Assembly (NCBI RefSeq): GCF_018861755.1 | Contig: NZ_JAHLEF010000004.1 | Location: 1-64,000 of the forward strand | DNA length: 64,000 bases | Reading direction: 5' to 3' | Source of the DNA: Clostridium sp. CF012 | GTDB taxonomy: Bacteria; Bacillota; Clostridia; Clostridiales; Clostridiaceae | Part shown: positions 44,392-53,388 of the stretch, piece after piece | Numbering within the stretch: the stretch's first letter is position 1 | Layout of the letters: the number at the start of each line of letters is the position of its first letter | Made by a program: the position numbers and the translations under genes | The notes under the pieces: model-generated | Told to the model about the DNA's origin: nothing | The model's database searches: none | What the model saw: the letters and a program-made list of their open reading frames with translations, nothing else

Positions 44392-44439
44392 AAATATTTA
44401 AAAGCAGAAAATTAATTGTTTTTCTGCTTTTAAATATTT
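44392..44439. terminator. 20-bp perfect hairpin downstream of the TPM gene
   Basis: Arms 44392-44411 and 44420-44439 (core AAAAGCAGAAAA / TTTTCTGCTTTT), 8-base loop. It is 215 bases past the TPM gene stop on the minus strand and just before the glucokinase gene. In the 363-base gap 44291-44653, the 16-base repeat at 44469-44484 is the only other feature seen. Confidence 0.6.
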
Positions 44440-44468
44440 GATTCTCCTAGTAGGGGTCCTAGAGGGTA

Positions 44469-44484
44469 CATTCAAATAAATAGC
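44469..44484. repeat. Solo copy of a terminator arm
   Basis: The 16 bases CATTCAAATAAATAGC here are identical to 43295-43310, but no complementary right arm follows. It may be half of a decayed copy of the same hairpin. Confidence 0.4.
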
Positions 44485-44653
44485 CAATTGCTAACTTTTC
44501 TATTTTAATGCGCCTAATTAATATTATACTTTTAATTTTATAAAATTAAAACTGTAATATAGTCCAATAATTTAGCTTATTTTTATTACGTTTCACCAAA
44601 TCAATATATTAAACCACCCTTATAGTTGGAGGAACTGTTCTTCTGAAATGCCG

Positions 44654-45475
44654 TTAAAAGCCTCCTGATGAACCTCCACCACTTGATGACCCTCCTCCAA
44701 AGCCTCCAGAACCTCCTCCTGAACTCCCTCCGAAGCCACCACCATTTCTTCCGCCCCGTCTTCCTATTGAACTCCAAAATAGCAATGTAATTATAAATCT
44801 AGTTATCCTTCCCCTATTAAGAATAAAGTCAAGAAAAACTAATACAATAACTCCTATTACTAGAAATCCATTAGACTTTTTAGATACATTTGATTTTTTT
44901 ACATTTTCACTATATTGAGGAACATTAATATTCTTATCTAATTTTACTCCATATTCTTTAGCTATACTATCCGCTAAAACTGAATATGCTGCCCTAAGTC
45001 CCTGTCCATATTGAATTTCCTTGAATTTTGGCACTGCAAGATCATTCATTACTCTTGAGGAGTATATATCTGTAATTGCACCTTCTAGAGCTGTCCCTAC
45101 CTCTACTCTCCACTTTTTTTCTTTTACTGATAATAAAATTAATAGCCCATTATTCTTATCCTTTTGTCCTATACCCCATTTTCTAAAAATACCATTGGCA
45201 TAGGATTCAATAGTTTCTCCCTGTAATGAATCTATTACCACGACAGTAGCCTGGGCGCTTGTTTTATCTTCTAATTCCTTACCTACTGACAAGATATATT
45301 GCAGCGAGTCACCGTCTATTACTTTAGCATAATCATTAACATACTTTAATTCTGTTGGTACAGGAAATTCAGTATCTGCATTTACTAAATTACTACCTAT
45401 TGCCCCACTTAGTAAAAATATGCTTATGATAACTACAAAAAATTTTCGAATTCCTTTTGTTAAATAAGTTTTCAT
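44654..45475 (-). CDS. TPM-domain membrane protein (YgcG-like)
   Basis: 273-aa protein with a signal peptide or anchor (FFVVIISIFLLSGAIGSNLV), an extracytoplasmic TPM domain (residues about 38-165: YVNDYAKVID, WGIGQKDKNNGLLILLS, VEVGTALEGAITD), a membrane helix at about 205-222, and a glycine/serine-rich tail ending GGGSSGGF. TPM proteins are commonly paired with LemA, as here. Proposed roles include photosystem repair in plants and membrane protein turnover; the bacterial role is not known. It starts 10 bases after lemA. Confidence 0.85.
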   Translation of the reverse strand: MKTYLTKGIRKFFVVIISIFLLSGAIGSNLVNADTEFPVPTELKYVNDYAKVIDGDSLQYILSVGKELEDKTSAQATVVVIDSLQGETIESYANGIFRKWGIGQKDKNNGLLILLSVKEKKWRVEVGTALEGAITDIYSSRVMNDLAVPKFKEIQYGQGLRAAYSVLADSIAKEYGVKLDKNINVPQYSENVKKSNVSKKSNGFLVIGVIVLVFLDFILNRGRITRFIITLLFWSSIGRRGGRNGGGFGGSSGGGSGGFGGGSSSGGGSSGGF

Positions 45476-45485
45476 ATTTTAGCAC

Positions 45486-46055
45486 CTACTTACTAAAGTT
45501 AACTTTTGGCACTTCTTTAGCCGATTCACTAGCTTTATAATATGCCCTTTCTTCAAATCTAAAAATTCCAGCAATAATGGTATTCGGGAACTTCTTAATG
45601 GTGGTGTTGTAATTATCAACGCTTTTGTTATAATCTTGCCTTGCTATACCTATCCTATTTTCAGTACCTTCTAAAGCTACTGTTAAATCCCTGAAATTAG
45701 CACTAGATTTTAAATCTGGATATCTTTCTACAACTACTAGAAGTCTTGATAATGCGGTTCCAAGTTCGCTATCTGCTTGTGCTTTATCCCCTACGGTTTG
45801 AGCACCTCCAAGTTTAGTCCTAGCTTCAGCTATTTTTATAAAAATGTCTTTTTCTTGAGATGCATAACCTTTCACTGTTTCTACTAAATTTGGAATTAAA
45901 TCCGATCTTCTCTGAAGTTGAGTATCTATGTTTCCTTCAGAAACCTTTACCTTTTGCTCTAAACTCACCATTTTATTGTAGCCCCCAATAATAGGCATTG
46001 CTATTACTAGAATGATAGCGACAACAATTGCAACGATTCTAAAAGTTTTATTCAT
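45486..46055 (-). CDS. LemA family protein
   Basis: 189-aa protein with an N-terminal membrane helix (residues 5-25) and a helical-bundle domain outside. The family core is visible: YNKMVSLEQKVKVSEGNIDTQLQRRSDLIPNLVET is followed by KGYASQEK, RYPDLKSSANFRDL and ENRIGIARQDYNKSV. LemA and the TPM protein form a two-gene operon of unknown function. ATG is behind GGAAGGTGG. Confidence 0.9.
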   Translation of the reverse strand: MNKTFRIVAIVVAIILVIAMPIIGGYNKMVSLEQKVKVSEGNIDTQLQRRSDLIPNLVETVKGYASQEKDIFIKIAEARTKLGGAQTVGDKAQADSELGTALSRLLVVVERYPDLKSSANFRDLTVALEGTENRIGIARQDYNKSVDNYNTTIKKFPNTIIAGIFRFEERAYYKASESAKEVPKVNFSK

Positions 46056-46230
46056 TTCTATACCACCTTCCTATTTTATATAATATATAATAGTTATTAA
46101 TTATTTAATCCATCTATTTTTTAATACAAACTTATCCTCATATAATAAGTTATTAATTATTTAAGGATACTATACTAATTTGCTATTTATTCTTAAAAAT
46201 TATGTATCAACAAAAAATATAATATTCAAA

Positions 46231-46274
46231 AAACAAAAAAGATGATTTCTGTTCAAAGTACAGAAATCATCTTT
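46231..46274 (-). terminator. Terminator of the tandem-MarR gene
   Basis: Perfect 15-bp stem AAAGATGATTTCTGT / ACAGAAATCATCTTT, 7-base loop, followed on the minus strand by T6-G-T6. It lies 46 bases past the gene stop. Confidence 0.85.
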
Positions 46275-46319
46275 AATAATGGATTTTTAAGTATCTATAA
46301 GTTTTTATTTAATAAATTT

Positions 46320-47336
46320 CTAATTTTTCAATGACCTATCTTTAATAATAGCAAAAGTTTTTTTTATATACTCTTGTGTCTTATAATTCCCTAATATATT
46401 ATTCATTCTCTCCAAAAGACCATTTAAATCTATAAGCTCCTGCAAACTTATATCCTTAAGTTCTTGAAAAATCAATAGTGTTTTTTGATTTTTCTTATAG
46501 TCTTCTATTATCAAATTTTCACCAAGCTCCGATATATCTAAGTAATGGGCATTTTTTATTAAAGCTTTTTCTTTATGGATAAATCGCTTACTATTTAAAT
46601 TTTTTACTATTACATGAACTGTAGAAGGTGACCAAAAACTAATTTCACTAAGTTCACTTGAAGTAATTCCCGGGAAAGCAGCTATTATCCATAATGCTCT
46701 AAGTTGAGGATAAGTAACATTAAATTCTTTAAGAGGTTCTCTATGATTGCTTTTAACCGTTAAAATGAATGTCCTTAGAAGATTATATAGATTAATTGTC
46801 TTCTTTATAATATTTATTGTATCTATATCAAAATCTTTGAAATCAATTTTTAAATTCATTTCATTAATTTTCTCAATATAATCAAAAATGAATTCTTTAT
46901 TTTCTTTAATGATAATTTTAGTGAAAATATCATTAATAAAATCTAATTCACTATGTGAAAATAAGCCTATTAAGTCAAAAAGGTAAAATTTTTTTTCCTT
47001 ATCTTGTTTGTTTATATCAATAAACCATATACCGGATTCTGATATCTGAAATTTATACACCTTTTTATTAATAGTTTCTTCTTTGAATATCAATTTTTTA
47101 TTAATTAAAATTTTAATCATATTACTAACCGTAGGTGAAGTCCAACATCCAATCCTTGCTATATCGCTAAGTGATGTTCCTGGATACACTTTAATAATCC
47201 AAAGAACTCTAAGTTGTGGTAGTGTTATACCAGTTGTCTCAACCATCCTTGAGTAATTGGATTCAATTTTCAAAAAAGCATATCTTGCTAGATTATACAA
47301 CGAATGTATATTAAACAAATACTCATTTTGTTCCAT
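46320..47336 (-). CDS. Tandem MarR-type regulator (two winged helices in one chain)
   Basis: 338-aa protein with two copies of a MarR winged-helix domain offset by 170 residues: LPQLRVLWII (39-48) and YPQLRALWII (209-218), then WTSPTVSNMIKIL (65-77) and WSPSTVHVIVKNL (235-247). MarR proteins are normally 140-160 aa and dimeric, so this chain could be a built-in pseudo-dimer or a four-winged dimer. Ligand is unknown. The ATG is behind AAGGGG. A SulP transporter gene diverges 357 bases away and could be a target, as could itself. Confidence 0.78.
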   Translation of the reverse strand: MEQNEYLFNIHSLYNLARYAFLKIESNYSRMVETTGITLPQLRVLWIIKVYPGTSLSDIARIGCWTSPTVSNMIKILINKKLIFKEETINKKVYKFQISESGIWFIDINKQDKEKKFYLFDLIGLFSHSELDFINDIFTKIIIKENKEFIFDYIEKINEMNLKIDFKDFDIDTINIIKKTINLYNLLRTFILTVKSNHREPLKEFNVTYPQLRALWIIAAFPGITSSELSEISFWSPSTVHVIVKNLNSKRFIHKEKALIKNAHYLDISELGENLIIEDYKKNQKTLLIFQELKDISLQELIDLNGLLERMNNILGNYKTQEYIKKTFAIIKDRSLKN

Positions 47337-47389
47337 TAACTATCCCCTTATGTGTCCTTATATGTTAGTTATTATTATATAAATTATTA

Positions 47390-47413
47390 GATTGATGTGA
47401 TTGTCTATCAATC
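47390..47413. promoter_or_regulatory. Possible operator before the tandem-MarR gene
   Basis: GATTGAT and ATCAATC form a 7-bp inverted repeat with a 10-base spacer, 54 bases before the gene start. It is overlapped by CTATcaatcaATAG. The position suits autoregulation, but the evidence is weak. The remainder of the 357-base gap 47337-47693 shows nothing else. Confidence 0.3.
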
Positions 47414-47693
47414 AATAGATTGTACCAAAAATATTATAGCAAATCAACAAAAGTATTTTATATTATATAAAAGTACATATGCATAATTGTTTTTCTTCGC
47501 AAAATATGATAATATTATATATGAGATGTAGTATTTAATATTACATATAATTTTATTGTTTTTAAACTTTTGATCTTAATCCCAGTATACTTTTAATAAA
47601 ATAATATTAAAGGTAACTAACTTCGAGCAAAATTATGCTTGAGTGTATTTTATTTTTAATATTCGAATACTAATTAAATAGAGGAGTGAAAAT

Positions 47694-49358
47694 ATGTTCG
47701 TACCAAAACTAGTTACCTGTTTAAAAACCTATTCAAAGGAGCAATTTTTCAAAGATTTCGTTGCAGGAATCATTGTTGCTATTATTGCTTTGCCTTTAGC
47801 TATAGCTCTTGCCATAGCCTCTGGAGTATCTCCAGAAAAAGGAATCTATACTGCCATTGTGGGGGGCTTTGTAGTCTCTTTACTAGGTGGAAGTAAAGTT
47901 CAAATTGGAGGCCCAACCGGTGCTTTTGTAGTTATTGTATATGGCATAGTTGAAAAATTTGGAATTGATGGACTAATCGTAGCTACAATCATGGCAGGCT
48001 TCTTTCTTATAATAATGGGAGTTCTGAAATTTGGAGGTATGTTAAAATTCATTCCGTACCCTATTACTACTGGATTTACAAGTGGTATCGCTATTATTAT
48101 TTTTTCCACTCAGATTAAGGATTTCTTTGGGCTGACCATGAAAACTGTTCCTTCAGAATTCATTCCTAAATGGATTGCTTATTTTAATAGTTTAAACACT
48201 TTAAATTTACAAAGTGTGATTATTGGTATTCTTTCACTTTTAATAATTATATATTGGCCTAAAATTAATAAAAAAATTCCAGGAACACTTATTGCAATAG
48301 TATTAACTACCATAATTACTATTGTATTTCATTTGAATATAGAAACCATTGGAAGTCGTTTTGGTGACATTTCAAGTGCATTGCCTAGTATTTCTCTTCC
48401 TCACACTTCATTTGGTATGATAAAAGAGCTAATGCTTCCAGCTCTAACCATTGCAATCTTAGGTTCAATAGAATCGCTTTTATCTGCTGTAGTAGCTGAT
48501 GGTATGATTGGTGGTTCTCACCGTTCTAACATGGAACTTGTGGCGCAAGGTGTGGCAAATATTTGTTCTGGACTTGTGGGTGGTATCCCTGTAACTGGTG
48601 CCATAGCAAGAACTGCCGCAAATGTGAAAAATGGTGGTAGAACTCCTATTGCTGGTATAGTTCATGCATTGGCTCTATTAATAATACTTCTATTATGTAT
48701 GCCATATGTAAAACTTGTGCCTATGTCATCTTTGGCCGCCATATTAATAATAGTATCTTATAATATGGGTGAATGGGAATCTTTTCAAAAAATATTTAAA
48801 GCACCTAAAAGTGATGCCTCAGTGCTTTTAGTTACTTTTTTACTAACAATATTCTTTGATTTAGTAATTGCTATCGGAATAGGCTTACTTCTTGCCTCAT
48901 TACTATTTATGAAAAGAATGGCAGATGTTTCGGATGTTCGATATATTCTTGATGAATATGAAGATGAAGACAAAATAGAGCTTATTGATAGCATAAAGAC
49001 CCCAGAAAATGTATCCTTATATGAGATTAATGGACCTTTCTTTTTCGGTGCAGCCGACAAATTTATGCATGCAATTAGGGAAATAGGTATTCCTACTAAA
49101 ATCTTAATTGTTAAGATGTCCAATGTACCTGCTATGGACGCTACAGGATACCACGCATTAGAAATGCTTTATGATATTTGCAAAAAACATCATACTCACT
49201 TAATATTATTAAACCTTCAATCACAGCCTACTACTGTTCTTGCTAAATATGGATTTATAGATAAGTTAGGAGTAGAAAATATCTGCAGTAATGTTGATGA
49301 AGCTATTGAAAGAGCTAATATTTTATTGGAAAAACCTAATGCACTACTAAAAATATAA
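47694..49358 (+). CDS. SulP family anion transporter with STAS domain
   Basis: 554-aa protein with about twelve to fourteen membrane helices and a C-terminal STAS domain (residues about 435-545; VSLYEINGPFFFGAADKF, then VPAMDATGYHALEML). Family motifs are ALPLAIALAIASGVSPEKGIY and GGSKVQIGGPTGAFVVIVY. SulP proteins carry sulfate, bicarbonate or other anions, sodium- or proton-linked; the substrate here is open. ATG is behind GAGGAGTG. Confidence 0.9.
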   Translation: MFVPKLVTCLKTYSKEQFFKDFVAGIIVAIIALPLAIALAIASGVSPEKGIYTAIVGGFVVSLLGGSKVQIGGPTGAFVVIVYGIVEKFGIDGLIVATIMAGFFLIIMGVLKFGGMLKFIPYPITTGFTSGIAIIIFSTQIKDFFGLTMKTVPSEFIPKWIAYFNSLNTLNLQSVIIGILSLLIIIYWPKINKKIPGTLIAIVLTTIITIVFHLNIETIGSRFGDISSALPSISLPHTSFGMIKELMLPALTIAILGSIESLLSAVVADGMIGGSHRSNMELVAQGVANICSGLVGGIPVTGAIARTAANVKNGGRTPIAGIVHALALLIILLLCMPYVKLVPMSSLAAILIIVSYNMGEWESFQKIFKAPKSDASVLLVTFLLTIFFDLVIAIGIGLLLASLLFMKRMADVSDVRYILDEYEDEDKIELIDSIKTPENVSLYEINGPFFFGAADKFMHAIREIGIPTKILIVKMSNVPAMDATGYHALEMLYDICKKHHTHLILLNLQSQPTTVLAKYGFIDKLGVENICSNVDEAIERANILLEKPNALLKI

Positions 49359-49373
49359 AATTATAAGGCAGTT

Positions 49374-49410
49374 AAAAAGTACACTGGCATGAGCCAATGT
49401 ACTTTTATTT
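49374..49410. terminator. Terminator after the SulP gene
   Basis: AAAAGTACA then TGGC pairs with GCCA then TGTACTTTT (one internal mismatch), 4-base loop ATGA, followed by a T-rich tract. It can serve both strands. Confidence 0.82.
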
Positions 49411-49452
49411 TTTAAATCATAAATTTAAATTTTATATCTTAGTAATCAAAAA

Positions 49453-50847
49453 TTAGCTATTAATTTGAAATTCGTTTTTTGTTACTTTTGTTTTATTAAC
49501 TAATACATAAGTAACTGAAAATGAAACCACAATCGCTATTACTATCCCTAAAACTGCATATAAGAAATAAGGTCCAATATAGGCAGCGATACTAAAAATG
49601 CTGGAAGTAATATATCCATATAAGCGAACTCCGAAAGCAGCGATTACTGCTGAAGCCACCGAACTCCCTATTGTAGCCGCAATAAAAGCCTTGCGATGTT
49701 TTGCTAATACACCAAATAATGCCGGCTCAGTAATTCCTAGAAGTCCTGAAACAGCTGCCGATAATATAACTGACTTTTGTTGCTTATTTTCTGTTTTAAA
49801 ATAGATTGCGAAAGTTGCACCTGTAATAGCCATATTCGCCATGAACATCATAGGCATTAGCATATCATACCCATTTTGAGAAAAATTTTGCAGAGCAATA
49901 GGGGTCATTGCATGATGCATTCCTGTAAATACTGCAATGGGACGAATTGCTCCTACAACTACACCGGCGAGTATTGGAGATATAGCAAATAAAGCACGAA
50001 TAATAATAGCCAGTCCATTACCAAAATACGTTCCTGTAGGTCCAATTACAATTAGTGTAAGTGGAATAATAACAAACAGCGTAAGGGTCGGGGTAAATAC
50101 CGTTCTTAATACCTCAGGCATCATTTTATCTATCCATTTATGAATGTAACTTAAAGCCCAAACTGCAATAATAATTGGTATAACAGAAGCACTATAGTTA
50201 ATAACAGGAATTGGAATTCCCAGGAAAACAAATCTGCTAATTTCACCTGCTTTTGCTGCATTAACTAGTGTTGGATACATCATGCCACCAGCAATAGCAA
50301 GGGCCATATAAATATTCGTTTTAAAAATTTTAGCAGCAGAAACTGCTAAGAAAAATGGTAAGAAATTAAATACACCACTAGCTATTAAATCTATAATAAT
50401 TACTGTATCACTTGTAGCAGATATTACTTTAAGCGCTAACAATCCCGATAATAAACCTTTAATCATACCTGCTCCAGCAATGGCGGGTACAATTGGACCG
50501 AATACTCCAGAAACTATATCGAGAAGTTTGGATACCAAGCCTTTGTTATTCTGTTCTTTTTCTGTATTTTTTGAATTATCATTACTAATCTCTAGTTTTG
50601 TATTCATAGCTTCATAATAACTTTCTACATTTGTTCCTATCACTATTTGAAATTGGTTATTTTGTGACTTAGTTCCCATTACACCTTGAAGCTTTTCAAT
50701 ATTATCCTTTTGTATTTTTGAGTTATCATAAATATCAAATCGAAGTCTGGTCATACAATGCCACAGGTTCTTTATATTTTCTTTACCTCCAACATATTTT
50801 ATGATGCCATCTATTGTATCTCTGTTTACTTTATCTACTTTGTTCAC
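49453..50847 (-). CDS. PTS sugar transporter subunit IIBC (glucose/beta-glucoside superfamily)
   Basis: 464-aa sugar phosphotransferase with an N-terminal EIIB domain (phosphorylated cysteine C31 in LWHCMTRLRF) and an EIIC membrane domain (about residues 95-455, ending with the loop SGLLGITEPALFGV). No EIIA domain is present, so it borrows EIIA. The GTG at 50845-50847 is preferred, 8 bases behind AAAGGGGG; an in-frame TTG 27 bases upstream lacks a site. It diverges from a ManD-type dehydratase gene with a GntR gene beyond, which suggests a sugar or sugar-acid substrate. Confidence 0.85.
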   Translation of the reverse strand: MNKVDKVNRDTIDGIIKYVGGKENIKNLWHCMTRLRFDIYDNSKIQKDNIEKLQGVMGTKSQNNQFQIVIGTNVESYYEAMNTKLEISNDNSKNTEKEQNNKGLVSKLLDIVSGVFGPIVPAIAGAGMIKGLLSGLLALKVISATSDTVIIIDLIASGVFNFLPFFLAVSAAKIFKTNIYMALAIAGGMMYPTLVNAAKAGEISRFVFLGIPIPVINYSASVIPIIIAVWALSYIHKWIDKMMPEVLRTVFTPTLTLFVIIPLTLIVIGPTGTYFGNGLAIIIRALFAISPILAGVVVGAIRPIAVFTGMHHAMTPIALQNFSQNGYDMLMPMMFMANMAITGATFAIYFKTENKQQKSVILSAAVSGLLGITEPALFGVLAKHRKAFIAATIGSSVASAVIAAFGVRLYGYITSSIFSIAAYIGPYFLYAVLGIVIAIVVSFSVTYVLVNKTKVTKNEFQINS

Positions 50848-50876
50848 TTTGTTATCCCCCTTTATTTTATTCAAAA

Positions 50877-51029
50877 TTGGTATGGCTACATAATAGCATA
50901 TAAAAAGCCGTAATGAAAACGGTTAAAAAAACCAACGAAAAATACAAATGCTTATATACCAACGATCCAATGAGTTTTTTTTAAGATTGGTATGGTAATT
51001 AAACCAATAATCACTAATTACCACACCAA
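50877..51029. promoter_or_regulatory. Operator-like repeats between PTS and dehydratase genes
   Basis: The divergent promoter region has TTGGTATGG at 50877-50885 and 50987-50995. The second begins a 15-base arm (50987-51001) that matches the reverse complement of 51015-51029 at 14 of 15 positions. A reversed TTGGTAT (50955-50962 region, ATACCAA) also occurs. Such GGTAT-centred repeats resemble binding sites of HutC-type GntR regulators, and such a regulator is encoded at 52450. It probably controls both genes. Confidence 0.5.
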
Positions 51030-51111
51030 ATTGACCTATAGTATTTTATGTGTTTAACTTTAACTAATAAAGACATTTAATCTAATTAAATTTATTAAAG
51101 GAGTTTTTCTA

Positions 51112-52311
51112 TTGGAGCCAACAATTATTACTAATATATCTACTTTTATTGTAAACCCTTCTCGTCACAATTTGGTTGTAGTCAAAATAGAGACTAATAA
51201 AAATGTTTATGGATATGGTTGCGCCACATTTCAACAACGTCCGCTAGCAGTTGAAAGTATGATTGAAAACTATTTGAAGCCCTTATTAATTAATAAAGAT
51301 GCTAATAATATTGAGGATCTTTGGCAAATGATGATGGTTAATGCTTATTGGAGAAATGGTCCGGTTATAAACAACGCCATTGCGGGTATTGACATGGCAT
51401 TATGGGACATCAAAGCAAAACTCGCCAATATGCCGCTTTATCAGTTATTTGGCGGTAAATCAAAGGATGCTATTGCAGCATATATGCATGCTGATGGTTT
51501 AACTTTAGATGAGTTATTCACTAATGTGGATGTGCTTATTGAAGAAGGTTATTTCCATATTCGCTGCCAATTAGGTTTGTATGGTGGCAAAAACCAACAA
51601 ATGTCTAAACCAGACAACTCTACTTTTGGAGCATATTACAATCCTGATGTATATATGAGGGATACTGTGCACATGTTTGCTAAGTTAAGAGAACGTTATG
51701 GATACGATATTCATTTTATTCATGATGTACATGAACGTTTATCTCCAAATCAAGCCATTTCGTTAGCAAAAGATTTAGAGCCCTACAAACCGTATTTCTT
51801 AGAAGATATTTTGCCTCCAAATCAAAATGAATGGTTATCACAATTGCGTTCTCAATGTACTACACCAATCGCTACGGGAGAACTATTTAACAACCCTATG
51901 GAATGGCAAAACATTATTATTAATAGACAAGTTGATTTTATCCGTTGTCATGTGTCTCAAATTGGAGGTATAACGCCTGCCCTTAAACTAGGTGCTCTTT
52001 GTCAAAATTTTGGTATAGGTATAGCGTGGCATGGTCCATCAGATATGACTCCTATTGGTGTTGCTGTTAATGTTCATTTAGATATGTTCCTCCATAATGC
52101 AAAGGTTCAAGAATTTCAAGTTATTGATGAAAATACTAAAAAACTCTTTCCTAACTCTGTAGAAGTTAGAAGAGGATATATTTATCCAAGTGATTCTGTT
52201 GGTATAGGGGTTGAATTCAATGAAGAAGCAGCGAAATCCTACCCTGTTGTTTATCGTCCTCATGAGTGGACCCAATCTCGCACACCTGATGGCACCATTC
52301 ATACGCCTTAG
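51112..52311 (+). CDS. Enolase-superfamily dehydratase, ManD/RspA type
   Basis: 399-aa sugar-acid dehydratase. The barrel carries metal ligands D205, E231 and E257 ([20 protein letters not shown]) and the catalytic histidines H207 and H307 (AWHGPSD), with Y157 in GLYGGK. The family acts on D-mannonate or D-gluconate, giving 2-keto-3-deoxy sugar acids; some members are barely active. The TTG start follows AAGGAG by about 10 bases. Its PTS neighbour would deliver a phosphorylated sugar, an unusual combination; the real substrate is unknown. Confidence 0.85.
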   Translation: MEPTIITNISTFIVNPSRHNLVVVKIETNKNVYGYGCATFQQRPLAVESMIENYLKPLLINKDANNIEDLWQMMMVNAYWRNGPVINNAIAGIDMALWDIKAKLANMPLYQLFGGKSKDAIAAYMHADGLTLDELFTNVDVLIEEGYFHIRCQLGLYGGKNQQMSKPDNSTFGAYYNPDVYMRDTVHMFAKLRERYGYDIHFIHDVHERLSPNQAISLAKDLEPYKPYFLEDILPPNQNEWLSQLRSQCTTPIATGELFNNPMEWQNIIINRQVDFIRCHVSQIGGITPALKLGALCQNFGIGIAWHGPSDMTPIGVAVNVHLDMFLHNAKVQEFQVIDENTKKLFPNSVEVRRGYIYPSDSVGIGVEFNEEAAKSYPVVYRPHEWTQSRTPDGTIHTP

Positions 52312-52363
52312 AATAAAAAACTCTAAGTTCGATTAGATGCTACCGAAAAAGTATCTTTTGAAA

Positions 52364-52417
52364 AAAAAATCGCTAAAAACCAAAAAAGATGATTTTTTTG
52401 GTTTTTAACGATTTTTT
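52364..52417. terminator. Terminator between dehydratase and GntR genes
   Basis: Long A+T-rich stem: AAAATCG, TAAAAACCAAAAAA and their complements in 52364-52387 and 52393-52417, with small bulges. It lies between convergent genes and ends in T6. Confidence 0.75.
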
Positions 52418-52449
52418 CTATGTATTCGTATCCATTAATTAAAGTTTTT

Positions 52450-53163
52450 TTATTTGCTCTGTCTATATTGAAGATTCGAAGCATTGAATGGTGACATATA
52501 GGAAACTGAATAATCTAAATTTATCATTTCACTGTATTCAAAAACTTTAGAATTTTCTAAAACCCCTCTATTTACTATTTTCATTGCGGGTATTCCTTTT
52601 TTACAATTTAATATAGCTGCGTCCTCTTTGCTCAAAACTACAGGACTATAAGTGGTTATAAAATGCGAAATCTTATATTTTTTTCCATATACATAACTAT
52701 GGACTGAATTTTTTATGTCATCTTCACTTAAATCCTCAAAATAACTACAGGGCAAATTAGACACTTCGATTTGGACTTTACGGTAGTCTACAATCCTAAC
52801 CCTTTTAAATTCCCATAATTCTTCATTTCCTCTTATATCAAATATTTCTTTTAGTACGTTATCAGGCTTAATTCTTTTAAAATAAATTAATTCAGATTTA
52901 ATCTCCTTAAATTTATTTTCTGTTAACGAATTATAGATTAAGGGATTTTTATAATAGTCTTCACTTACAAATAGACCTGAGCCTTGGACAGCCGTTACTA
53001 TCCCTATTTTAATTAGTTTTTTTAAGGCTTCCCTGATTGTGTACCTTGAAACCTGATAATGTGATGCCAATAATCTTTCTGTTGGTAATTTCCCCCCCGC
53101 CTCATATTTATTCTGGTATATTCTACTTAGGAGATTTTCAACAACAAAATCTTTTTTTTTCAT
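52450..53163 (-). CDS. GntR-family regulator (HutC/UTRA type)
   Basis: 237-aa repressor. An N-terminal winged helix (KLPTERLLASHYQVSRYTIREALKKL, GIVTAVQGSGLFV) is followed by a UTRA ligand-binding domain (residues about 90-230). UTRA proteins of this type sense sugar phosphates or related metabolites. The ATG at 53161-53163 is 11 bases behind AAAGGAG. It is convergent with the dehydratase gene and probably regulates the PTS/dehydratase pair. Confidence 0.85.
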   Translation of the reverse strand: MKKKDFVVENLLSRIYQNKYEAGGKLPTERLLASHYQVSRYTIREALKKLIKIGIVTAVQGSGLFVSEDYYKNPLIYNSLTENKFKEIKSELIYFKRIKPDNVLKEIFDIRGNEELWEFKRVRIVDYRKVQIEVSNLPCSYFEDLSEDDIKNSVHSYVYGKKYKISHFITTYSPVVLSKEDAAILNCKKGIPAMKIVNRGVLENSKVFEYSEMINLDYSVSYMSPFNASNLQYRQSK

Positions 53164-53288
53164 ATTTATATAGACTCCTTTACCCGGCATGCGCCTTTAT
53201 TATTGCTATTCTACATAATGCCTATAATATCCTTTAATAATATTAAAGTACGCTGTCTCCTATATAATAAAAATATTTCGTTTACATA

Positions 53289-53352
53289 TTACCATATTCT
53301 ATAATAATGTATTATAATATTAAGTGTAGCCTTTATATTAAATAAGCTACAC
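53289..53352 (+). promoter_or_regulatory. Probable fbp promoter and leader hairpin
   Basis: TTACCA (53289-53294), 18 bases and TATAAT (53313-53318) make a plausible promoter. Directly after it GTGTAGC (53324-53330) pairs with GCTACAC (53346-53352), which could be an operator or a 5' hairpin. The call is moderate. Confidence 0.4.
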
Positions 53353-53388
53353 AAATAATATTATGAAAGTTATAAAGGAGAGTCAACA

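Noticed and set aside
42600-44655. Similar TTCTGAAATG..GTTAA segments near 42600 and 44645 as direct repeats flanking a mobile unit
   Set aside because: Similarity is about 16 bases with mismatches, one copy overlaps a coding end, and nothing mobile lies between.
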